Source: Aldrovandia affinis
Taxonomy: Eukaryota > Chordata > Actinopteri > Notacanthiformes > Halosauridae
NCBI GenBank assembly: GCA_029706075.1
Contig: JAINUG010000523.1
Location: 1-64,000, forward strand
Reading direction: 5' to 3'
DNA: 64,000 bases
The notes beneath the pieces are model-generated. The model had not been told where the DNA came from and ran no database searches. It saw nothing but the letters and a program-made list of their open reading frames with translations. Below are positions 22,545 through 34,500 of this stretch, one piece after another. Numbering within the stretch: position 1 is the first letter of the stretch; each line of letters starts with the position of its first letter. Position numbers and translations under genes: made by a program.

Positions 22545-25500
22545 AAAAAATGTTCTAAGCCTGCAAAGTGAATTGGGAGGTTCCGCCCTAACAGGCTTAA
22601 ATAGGCCAATGGCACAGTTTCTGCTAAGACAGTACAAGTGAAGAGAAAAATCTGCTTCCTAGCCTTGGGTAGGCAAATGACAATGTTTTTTCTATGCCTG
22701 CAAAGTGAATTATGAGGTTCCACCCTAACAGGCTTCAATAGACTAATGGCAAAGTCTGCTAAGACAGTACAAGTGAACTGAAAAATGTGCGTCTACACTA
22801 TGAGTTGGCAAATGGCAAAGTTTTTTCTAAGCCTGCAATGTGAATTTGGAGGTTCTGCTCTAACAGGCTTCAATAGGCCAATGGCAACGTTTCGGCTAAG
22901 ACAGTACAAGTGAAATGAAAAAACATAGCCTCAATGTAGTATAAAGGCCAATGGCAAAGTTTCTGCTAAGACAGTACAAGTGAAATGAAAAATGTGCTTC
23001 CAAGCCTTGAGTAGGCAAATTACAAAGTTTTTTCTAAGACTGTAAAGTGAATTGGGATGTTCTGCGCTAACAGGCTTCAATAGGCCAATGGCAACGTTTC
23101 TGCTAAGACAGTACAAGTGAAATGAAAAATTTGCTTCCTAGCCTTGAGTAGGCAAATAACAAAAAAATTTCTAAGCCTGCAAGTGAATTGGGAGGTTCCG
23201 ACCTAATAGGCTTCAATAGGCCAATGGCACAGTTTCTGCTAAGACAGTACAAGTGAAATTAAAAATTTGCCTTCAAGCCTTGAGTAGGACAATCACAAAG
23301 TTTTTTATATGATTGTAAAGTGAATTGGTAGGTTCCACTCTAACAGGCTTTAATAGGTTAATGGCAAAGTTTCTGCTAAGACAGTAGAAGTGAAATGAAA
23401 AATGTGCTTCCTAGCCTTGAGTAGGCAAATGACAAAGTTTTTTCTAAGCCTGAAAGTGAATTGGGAGGTTCCGACCTAACAGGCTTCAATAGGCCAATGG
23501 CACAGTTTCTGCTAAGACAGTACAAGTGAAATAAAAAATGTGCTTCCTAGCCTTGAGTAGGCAAATGACAAAAAATGTTCTAAGACTGTAAAGTGAATTG
23601 GGAGGTTCCGCCCTCACAGGCTTCAATAGGCCAATGGCATTTTTTCTGCTAAGACAGTGCAAGTGAAATGAAAAATTTGCTCCCTAGCCTTGGGTAGGCA
23701 AATGACAAAGTTTTTTCTAAGCCTGCAAAGTGAATTTGGAGGTTCTGCTCTAACAGGCTTCAATAGGCCAATGGCAAAGTTTCGGCTAAGACAGTACAAG
23801 TGAAATGAAAAAACATAGCCTCAATGTAGTAAAAAGGCCAATGGCAAAGTTTCTGCTAAGACAGTACAAGTGAAATGAAAAATGTGCTTCCAAGCCTTGA
23901 GTAGGCAAATTAAAAAGTTTTTTCTAAGACTGTAAAGTGAATTGGGATGTTCTGCGCTAACAGGCTTCAATAGGCCAATGGCAACGTTTCGGCTAAGACA
24001 GTACAAGTGAAATTAAAAATTTGCCTTCAAGCCTTGAGTAGGACAATCACAAAGTTTTTTATATGATTGTAAAGTGAATTGGTAGCTTCCGCTCTAACAG
24101 GCTTCAATAGGCCAATGGCAAAGTTCCTGCTAAGACAGTACAAGTGATCTGAAAAATTTGCGTCTACGCCATGAGTTGGCAAATGGCAAAGTTTCTGCTA
24201 AGACAGTACAAGTGAAATGAAAAATTTGCTCCCTAGCCTTGGGTAGGCAAATGACAAAGTTTTTTCTAAGCCTGCAAAGTGAATTGGGAGGTTCCGCCCT
24301 AACAGGCTTCAATAGGCCAATGGCAAAGTTTCTGCTAAGACAGTGCAAGTGAAATGAAAAATTTGCTCCCTAGCCTTGGGTAGGCAAATTACAAAGTTTT
24401 TTCTAAGCCTGCAAAGTGAATTGGGAGGTTCCGCCCTAACAGGCTTCAATAGGCCAATGGCAAAGTTTCTGCTAAGACAGTATAAGTGAAATGAAAAATT
24501 TGCCTCCAAGCCTTGAGTAGGCAAATGACAAAGTTTTTCTAAGACTGTAAAGTGAATTGGGAGGTTCCACTATTACAGGCTTCAATAGCCCAATGGCAAA
24601 GTTTCTGCCAAGACAGTACAAGTGAAATGAAAAAACATAGCCTCAATGTCGTGAAAAAAAAAGGCCAATGGCAAACTTTTTTCTGAAACAACCAGTGAAA
24701 TGAAAAATTTGCCTCCAAGCCTTGAGTAGGCAAATGACAATGTTTTTCTAAGCCTGCAAAGTGAATTGGGAGGTTCCGCTCTAACAGGCTGGCAATAGGC
24801 CAATGGCAAAGTTTCTGCTAAGACAGTACAAGTGAAAAGTTTTTCTAAAAAAACATAGCCTCAATGTAGTCAAAAGGCCAATGGCAAAGTTTCTGCAAAA
24901 GACAGTACAAGTGAAATGAAAAAACAAGTAAAAAGGCCAATGGCAAAGTTTCTGCTAAAACAATACAAGTGAAATTAAAAATGTGCCTCCAAGCCTTGAG
25001 TAGGCAAATGACAAAGTTTTTTCTAAGACTGTAAAGTAAATTGGGAGGTTCCGCTCTAACAGGCTTCAATAGGCCAATGGCAAAGTTTCTGCTAAGACAG
25101 TACAAGTGAAATGAAAAATGTGCTTCCAAGCCTTGAGTAGGCAAATGACAAAGTTTTTTCTAAGACTGTAAAGTGAATTGGGAGGTTCCGCGCTAACAGG
25201 CTTCAATAGGCCAATGGCAAAGTTTCTGCTAAGACAGTACAAGTGAAATGAAAAATGTGCTTCCAAGCCTTGAGTAGGCAAATGAAAACGTTTTTTCTAA
25301 GACTATAAAGTGAATTGGGAGATTCCCCCTAACAGGCTTCAAAGGCCAATGGCAATGTTTTTGCTAAGACAGTCCAAGTGAAATGAAAAATTTGCTTCCA
25401 AGCCTTGAGTAGGTCAAAGACAAAGTTTTTTCTAAGACTGTAAAATGAATTGGGAGGTTCCGCTCTAACAGGCTTCAATAGGCCAATGGCAAAGTTTCTG

Positions 25501-28500
25501 CTAAGACAGTACAAGTGAAATGAAAAATTTGCTTCCAAGCCTTGAGTAGGCAAATGACAAAGTTTTTTCTAAGACTGTAAAGTGAATTGGGAGGTTCCGC
25601 CCTAACAGGCTTCAATAGGCCAATGGCAAAGTTTCTGCTAAGACAGTACAAGTGAAATGAAAAATATGCTTCCAAGCCTTGAGTAGGCAAATGACAAAGT
25701 TTTTCTAAGACTGTAAAGTGAATTGGGAGGTTCCGCCTAACAGTACTTCAATAGGCCAATGGCAAAGTTTCTGCTAAGACAGTACAAGTGAAATGAAAAA
25801 TATGCCTCCAAGCCTTGAGTAGGCCAATGACAAAGTTTTTGCTAAGACAGTAAAGTGAAATGAAAGGTAACGCCCAAACAGGCAAATTCAAAAGGCCAAT
25901 GGCAAAGTTTCTGCTAAGACAGTACAAAGTGAAATGAAAAAAATATGCTTCCAAGCCTTGAGTAGGCAAATGACAAAGTTTTTCTAAGACTGTAAAGTGA
26001 ATTGGGAGGTTCCGCCTAACAGGCTTCAATAGGCCAATGGCAAAGTTTTCTAAGACAGTACAAGTGAAATGAAAAATTTGCTTCCAAGCCTTGAGTAGGC
26101 AAATGACAACGTTTTTCTAAGACTGTAAAGTGAATTGGGAGGTTCCACTATTACAGGCTTCAATAGGCCATTGGCAAAGTTTCTGATAAGACAGTACAAG
26201 TTAAATGATTAATTCACTTCCAGGCCATCCATCCATCCATCCATTATCTAAGCCGCTTATTCCTGGTCAGGGTCGCGGGGGGCTGGGCCAATGGTTAGGG
26301 CAAAGGCAGGAATACACCCTTTCTGCCAATCCATCGCAGGGCACACACACCAACTCAAACTCATAAAAAACTCTCCATTAGCCTCAATGTCTTTGGACTG
26401 TGGGAAGAAACCGGGCCGGAGGAAAACACGGACACGGGAGAACATGCAAACTCCGCTAAGAAAGGGCCCAAGTGAAATGAGAAAATATCCACTTCCAGGC
26501 CTTGAGTAGGCAAATGACAAAGTTTTTTCTAAGCCTGCAAAGTGAATTGGGAGGTTTCACCCTAACAGGCTTCAATAGGCCAATGGCAAAGTTTCTGCTA
26601 AGACAATACAAGTGAAATGAAAAATTTGCTTCCAAGCCTTGAGTGGCCAATGACAAAGTTTTTTCTAAGACTGTAAAGTGAATTGGGAGGTTCCGCCCTA
26701 ACAGGCTTCAATAGGCCAATGGCAAAGTTTCTGCTAAGACAGTACAAGTGAAATGAAAAATTTGCTTCCTAGCCTTGGGTAGGCAAATGACAAAGTTTTT
26801 TCTAAGCCTGCAAAGTGAATTGGGAGGTTCCACCTAACAGGCTTCAATAGGCCAATGGCAAAGTTTCTGCTAAGACAGTACAAGTGAAATTAAAAAACAT
26901 AGCCTCAATGTAGTAAAAAGGCCAATGGCAAACTTTTTTCTGAAACAACCAGTGAAATGAAAAATTTGCCTCCAAGCCTTGAGTAGGCAAATGACAATGT
27001 TTTTTCTAAGCCTGCAAAGTGAATTGGGAGGTTCCGCTCTAACAGGCTTCAATAGGCCAATGGCAAAGTTTCTGCTAAGACAGTACAAGTGAAATGAAAA
27101 ATGTGCTTCCAAGCCTTGAGTAGGCAAATGACAAAGTTTTTTCTAAGACTGTAAAGTGAATTGGGATGTTCTGCGCTAACAGGCTTCAATAGGCCAATGG
27201 CAAAGTTTCTGCTAAGACAGTACAAGTGAAATGAAAAATGTGCTTCCAAGCCTTGAGTAGGCCAAAGACAAAGTTTTTCTAAGACTGTAAAATGAAATGG
27301 GAGGTTCCGCCTCTAACAGACCTCAATAGGCCAATGGCAATGTTTCTTCTGAGACAGTACAAGTGAAATGAAAAATTTGCTTCCAAGCCTTGAGTAGGCA
27401 AATGACAAAGTTTTTTCTAAGACTGTAAAGTGAATTGGGAGGTTCCGCCTAACAGGCTTCAATAGGCCAATGGCAAAGTCTGCTAAGACAGTACAAGTGA
27501 AATGAAAAATTTGCCTCCAAACCTTGAGTTGGCAAATGACAATGTTTTTTTCTAAGCCTGCAAAGTGAATTGGGAGGTAACACCCTAACAGGCTTCAATA
27601 GGCCAATGGCAAAGTTTCTGCTAAGACAGTACAAGTGAAATGAAAAATGTGCTTCCAAGCCTTGAGTAGGCAAATGACAAAGTTTTTTCTAAGACTGTAA
27701 AGTGAATTGGGAGGTTCCGCCCTAACAGACTTCAATAGACCAATGGCAAAGTCTGCTAAGACAGTACAAGTGAAATGAAAAATGTGCTTCCAAGCCTTGA
27801 GTAGGCAAATGACAACGTTTTTCTAAGACTGTAAAGTGAATTGGGAGGTTCCACTATTACAGGCTTCAATAGGCCATTGGCAAAGTTTCTGATAAGACAG
27901 TACAAGTGAAATGAAATATTTGCCTCCAAGCCTTGGGTAGGCAAATTACAACGTTTTTCTAAGACTGTAAAGTGAATTGGGAGGTTCCGCTCTAACAGGC
28001 TTCAATAGGCCATTGGCAAAGTTTCTGCTAAGACAGTACAAGTTAAATGAAAAACATAGCTTCCAGTCCTTGAGTAGGCAAATGACAAAGTTTTTTCTAA
28101 GCCTGCAAAGTGAATTGGGAGGTTTGCCTAACAGGCTTCAATAGGCCAATGGCAAAGTTTCTGCTAAGACAACAAGTGAAAGGCTTCAAGCCTTAGGCCA
28201 ATGACAAAGTTTCTTCTTGGCAAAGTTTCTTCAAAAAGGCTGAGACAGTACAAGTGAAATGAAAATTTGTTCCAAGCCTTGAGTAGGTTTTTCTAAGACT
28301 GACAAAGTTTCTTTCAATAGGCCAATGGCAAAGTTTCTGCTAAGACAGTACAAGTGAAATGAAAAAAGCCTTCCAGTCCTTGGTAGGCAAATGACAAAGC
28401 CTGCAAAGTGAAATGGTTTTTTCATAGCCTTCAATGTGGTGAAAAGGCCAATGGCAAAAGTTTCTGCTAAGACAGTACAAGTGAAATGAAAAATTTGCTT

Positions 28501-31500
28501 CCAAGCCTTGAGTAGGCAAATGACAAAGTTTTTTCTAAGCCTGCAAAGTGAATTGGGAGGTTCCGCCCTAACAGGCTTCAATAGGCCAATGGCAAAGTTT
28601 CTGCTAAGACAGTACAAGTGAAATGAAAAAACATAGCCTCAATGTAGTAAAAAGGCCAATGGCAAACGTTTTTCTGAAACAACCAGTGAAATGAAAAATT
28701 TGCCTCCAAGCCTTGAGTAGGCAAATGACAAAGTTTTTTCTAAGCCTGCAAAGTGAATTGGGAGGTTCCGCCTAACAGGCTTCAATAGGCCAATGGCAAA
28801 GTTTCTGCTAAGACAGTACAAGTGAAATGAAAAAACATAGCCTCAGTGTAGTAAAAAGGCCAATGGCAAAGTTTCTGCTAAGACAGTACAAGTGAAATGA
28901 AAAAACATAGCCTCAATGTCGTAAAAACGCCAATGGCAAAGTTTCTGCTAAGACAATACAAGTGAAATGAAAAATGTGCTTCCAAGCCTTGAGTAGGCAA
29001 ATGACAAAGTTTTTTCTAAGACAGTAAAGTGAATTGGGAGGTTCCGCTCTAACAGGCTTCAATAGGCCAATGGGAAAGTTTCTGCTAAGACAGTACAAGT
29101 GAAATGAAAAACATGCTTCCAAGCCTTGAGTAGGCAAATGACAAAGTTTTTTCTAAGACTGTAAAGTGAATTGGGAGGTTCCATAGCCTAACAGACTTCA
29201 ATAGGCCAATGGCAAGTTTCTGCTAAGACAGTACAAGTGAAATGAAAAATTTGTTTCCAAGCCTTGAGTAGGCAAATGACAACGTTTTTCTAAGACTGTA
29301 AAGTGAATTGGGAGGTTCCACTATAACAGGCTTCAATAGGCCAATGGCAAAGTTTCTGCTAAGACAGTACAAGTGAAATGAAACATTTGCCTCCAAGCCT
29401 TGAATAGGCAAATGACAAAGTTTTTTCTAAGACTGTAAAGTGAATTGGGAGGTTCCGCTCTAACAGGCTTCAATAGGCCAATGGCAAAGTTTCTGCTAAG
29501 ACAGTATAAGTGAAATGAAATTTTGCCCAAGCCTTGAGTAGGCAAATGACAAAGTTTTTTCTAAGCCTGTAAAGTGAATTGGGAGGTTCCGCCCTAACAG
29601 GCTTCAATAGGCCAATGGCAAAGTTTCTGCTAAGACAGTACAAGTGAAATGAAAAATTTGCTTCCAAGCCTTGAGTAGGCCAATGACAAAGTTTTTTCTA
29701 AGACTGTAAAGTGAATTGGGAGGTTCCGCCTAACAGGCTTCAAAAGGCCAATGGCACAGTTTCTGCTAAGACAGTACAAGTGAAATGAAAAATTAGCTTC
29801 CAAGCCTTGAGTAGGCCAATGACAAAGTTTTTCTAAGACTGTAAAGTGAATTGGGAGGTTCCGCCTAACAGGCTTCAATAGGCCAATGGCAAAGTTTCTG
29901 CTAAGGCAGTACAAGTGAAATGAAAAACAATAGCCTCAATGTAGTAAAAAGGCCAATGGCAAAGTTTCTGCTAAACAGTACAAGTGAAATGAAAAAACAT
30001 AGCCTCAATGTGGTGAAAAGGCCAATGGCAAAGTTTTTCTAAAACAACCAGTGAAATGAAAAATTTGCCTCCAAGCCTTGAGTAGGCAAATGACAAAGTT
30101 TTTTCTAAGACTGTAAAGTGAGGCTAACAGGCTTCAAAGGCCAATGGCAAAGTTTCTGCTAAGACAGTACAAGTGAAATGAAAAATTTGCTTCCAAGCCT
30201 TGAGTAGGCAAATGACAAAGTTTTTTCTAAGACTGTAAAGTGAATTGGGAGGTTCCGCCCTAACAGGCTTCAATAGGCCAATGGCAAAGTTTCTGCTAAG
30301 ACAGTACAAGTGAAATGAAAAAATTTGCCTCCCAAGCCTTGTTTTTCTAAGACTGTAAAGTGAAATTGGGAGTTCTGCCCTAACAGGCAAAGGGAAAACA
30401 AAGTTTTTCTAAGACTGTAAAGTGAATTGGGACATTCCCCCTAACAGGCTTCAATAGGCCAATGGCAAAGTTTTGCTAAGACAGTACAAGTGAAATGAAA
30501 AATTTGCCTCAAGCCTTGAGTAGGTCAAATGACAAAGTTTTTTCTAAGACTGTAAAATGAATTGGGAGGTTCCGCTCTAACAGGCTTCAATAGGCCAATG
30601 GCAAAGTCTGCTAAGACAGTACAAGTGAAATGAAAAATATGCTTCCAAGCCTTGAGTAGGCAAATGACAAAGTTTTTTCTAAGACTGTAAAGTGAATTGG
30701 GAGGTTTCGCCCTAACAGACTTCAATAGGCCAATGGCAAAGTCTGCTAAGACAGTACAAGTGAAATGAAAAATTTGCTTCCAAGCCTTGAGTAGGCAAAT
30801 GACAAAGTTTTTTCTAAGACTGTAAAGTGAATTGGGAGGTTTCGTCCTAACAGGCTTCAATAGGGCAATGGCAAAGTTTCTGCTAAGACAGTACAAGTGA
30901 AATGAAAAAAATATGCCTCAAGCCTTGAAAGGCAAATGACAAAGTTTTTTCTAAGCCTGCAAAGTGAATTGGGAAAAACACCCTAACAGGCTTCAATAGG
31001 CCAATGGCAAAGTTTCTGCTAAGACAGTACAAGTGAGTGAAATGAAAAATGTGCCTTCCAAGCCTTGAGTAGGCAAATGACAAAAGTTTTTCTAAGACTG
31101 TAAAGTGAATTGGGAGGTTCCGCCTAACAGACTTCAATAGGCCAATGGCAAAGTCTGCTAAGACAGTACAAGTGAAATGAAAAATATGCTTCCAAGCCTT
31201 GAGTAGGCAAATGACAAAGTTTTTTCTAAGACTGTAAAGTGAATTGGGAGGTTCCGCCCTAACAGGCTTCAATAGGCCAATGGCAAAGTTTCTTCCGAGA
31301 CAGTACAAGTGAAATGACAAATTTGCTTCCAAGCCTTGAGTAGGCAAATGACAACGTTTTTTCTAAGACTGTAAAGTGAATTGGGAGGTTCTGCCTAACA
31401 GGCTTCAATAGGCCATTGGCAACGTTTCTGATAAGACAGTACAAGTTAAATGATTAATGCACTTCCAGGCCTTGAGTAGGCAAATGACAAAGTTTTTTCT

Positions 31501-34500
31501 AAGCCTGTAAAGTGAATGGGAGGTTTCCGCCTAACAGGCTTCAATAGGCCAATGGCAAAGTTTCTGCTAAGACAGTACAAGTGAAATGAAAAATTTGCTT
31601 CCAAGCCTTGAGTGGCCAATGACAAAGTTTTTTCTAAGACTGTAAAGTGAATTGGGAGGTTCCACCCTAACAGGCTTCAAAAGGCCAATGGCACAGTTTC
31701 TGCTAAGACAGTACAAGTGAAATGAAAAATTAGTTTCCTAGCCTTGGGTAGGCAAATGACAAAGTTTTTTCTAAGCCTGCAAAGTGAATTGGGAGGTTCC
31801 ACCCTAACAGGCTTCAATAGGCCAATGGCAAAGTTTCTGCTAAGACAGTACAAGTGAAATGAAAAAACATAGCCTCAATGTGGTGAAAAGGCCAATGGCA
31901 AAGTTTTTTCTGAAACAACCAGTGAAATGAAAAATTTGCCTCCAAGCCTTGAGTAGGCAAATGACAAAGTTTTTTCTAAGCCTGCAAAGTGAATTGGGAG
32001 GTTCCGCTCTAACAGGCTTCAATAGGCCAATGGCAAAGTTTCTGCTAAGACAGTACAAGTGAAATGAAAAAACATAGCCTCAATGTAGTAAAAAGGCCAA
32101 TGGCAAAGTTTAAGCTAAGACAGTACAAGTGAAATGAAAAATGTGCTTCCAAGCCTTGAGTAGGCAAATGACAAAGTTTTTCTAAGACTGTAAAGTGAAT
32201 TGGGAGGTTCCGCCTAACAGGCTTCAATAGGCCAATGGCAAAGTTTCTGCTAAGACAGTACAAGTGAAATGAAAAATTTGCTTCCAAGCCTTGAGTAGGC
32301 CAATGACAAACAAATTTTTCTAAGACTGTAAAGTGAATTGGGAGGTTCCGCCTAACAGACCTCAATAGGCCAATGGCAAAGTTTCTGCTAAGACAGTACA
32401 AGTGAAATGAAAAATTTGCTTCCAGCCTTGAGTAGGCAAATGACAAAGTTTTTTCTAAGACTGTAAAGTGAATTGGGAGGTTCCGCCTAACAGGCTTCAA
32501 TAGGCCAATGGCAAAGTTTCTGCTAAGACAGTACAAGTGAAATGAAAAAAAATTTGCCTCCAAGCCTTGAGTAGGCAAATGACAATGTTTTTTCTAAGTC
32601 TGCAAAGTGAATTGGGAGGTAACTAACAGGCCTAACAGGCTTCAATAGGCCAATGGCAAAGTTTCTGCTAAGACAGTACAAGTGAAATGAAAAAAACATA
32701 GCCCAAGCCTTGAGTAGGCAAATGACAAAGTTTTTTCTAAGACTGTAAAGTGAATTGGGAGGTTCCGCCTAACAGGCTTCAATAGCCAATGGCAAAGTTT
32801 CTGCTAAGACAGTACAAGTGAAATGAAAAAATGTGCTTCCAAGCCTTGAGTAGGCAAATGACAAAGTTTTTCTAAGACTGTAAAGTGAATTGGGAGGTTC
32901 CACCCTAACAGGCTTCAAAAGGCCAATGGCAAAGTTTCTGCTAAGACAGTACAAGTGAAATGAAAAATTTGCTTCCTAGCCTTGGGTAGGCAAATGACAA
33001 AGTTTTTTCTAAGCCTGCAAAGTGAATTGGGAGGTTCCGCCCTAACAGGCTTCAATAGGCCAATGGCAAAGTTTCTGCTAAGACAGTACAAGTGAAATAA
33101 AAAACATAGCCTCAATGTGGTGAAAAGGCCAATGGCAAAGTTTTTTCTGAAACAACCAGTGAAATGAAAAATTTGCCTCCAAGCCTTGAGTAGGCAAATG
33201 ACAAAGTTTTTTCTAAGACTGTAAAGTGAATTGGGAGGTTCCGCTCTAACAGGCTTCAATAGGCCAATGGCAAAGTTTCTGCTAAGACAGTACAAGTGAA
33301 ATTAAAAAACATAGCCTCAATGTAGTAAAAAGGCCAATGGCAAAGTTTCTGCTAAGACAGTACAAGTGAAATGAAAAATGTGCTTCCAAGCCTTGAGTAG
33401 GCAAATGACAAAGTTTTTTCTAAGACTGTAAAGTGAATTGGGAGGTTCCGCCTAACAGGCTTCAATAGGCCAATGGCAAAGTTTCTGCTAAGACAGTACA
33501 AGTGAAATGAAAAATTTGCTTCCAAGCCTTGAGTAGGCAAATGACAAAGTTTTTTCTAAGACTGTAAAGTGAATTGGGAGGTTCCGCCCTAACAGGCTTC
33601 AATAGGCCAATGGCAAAGTTTCTGCTAAGACATTACAAGTGAAATGAAAATTTGCCTCCCAGCCTTGAGTAGGCCAATGACAAAGTTTTTTCTAAGACTG
33701 TAAAGTGAATTGGGAGGTTCCGCCTAACAGGCTTCAATAGGCCAATGGCAAAGTTTCTGCTAAGACAGTACAAGTGAAATGAAAAATTTGCCTCCAAGCC
33801 TTGAGTAGGCAAATGACAAAGTTTTTCTAAGTCTGCAAAGTGAATTGGGAAAAAACAGCCTAACAGGCTTCAATAGGCCAATGGCAAAGTTTCTGCTAAG
33901 ACAGTACAAGTGAAATGAAAAATGTGCTTCCAAGCCTTGAGTAGGCAAATGACAAAGTTTTTCTAAGACTGTAAAGTGAATTGGGAGGTTCCGCCCTAAC
34001 AGGCTTCAATAGGCCAATGGCAAAGTTTCTGCTAAGACAGTACAAGTGAAATGAAAAATTTGCTTCCAAGCCTTGAGTAGGCAAATGACAACGTTTTTCT
34101 AAGACTGTAAAGTGAATTGGGAGGTTCCACTATTACAGGCTTCAATAGGCCATTGGCAAAGTTTCTGATAAGACAGTACAAGTGAAATGAAAAATTTGCC
34201 TCCAAGCCTTGAGTAGGCAAATTACAATGGTTTTTCTAAGACTGTAAAGTGAATTGGGAGGTTCCACTATAACAGGCTTCAATAGGCCATTGGCAAAGTT
34301 TCTGATAAGACAGTACAAGTGAAATGAAATATTTGCCTCCAAGCCTTGGGTAGGCAAATTACAACGTTTTTCTAAGACTGTAAAGTGAATTGGGAGGTTC
34401 CGCTCTAACAGGCTTCAATAGGCCATTGGCAAAGTTTCTGCTAAGACAGTACAAGTTAAATGATTAATTCACTTCCAGGCCTTGAGTAGGCAAATGACAA

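Noticed and set aside
32045-32578. A 177-codon minus-strand ORF and many similar 60-150 codon ORFs in 22.4-37.4 kb
   Set aside because: These come from the stop-poor 136-bp satellite; the period is not a multiple of three, so the frame rotates each unit and ends at arbitrary unit variants.
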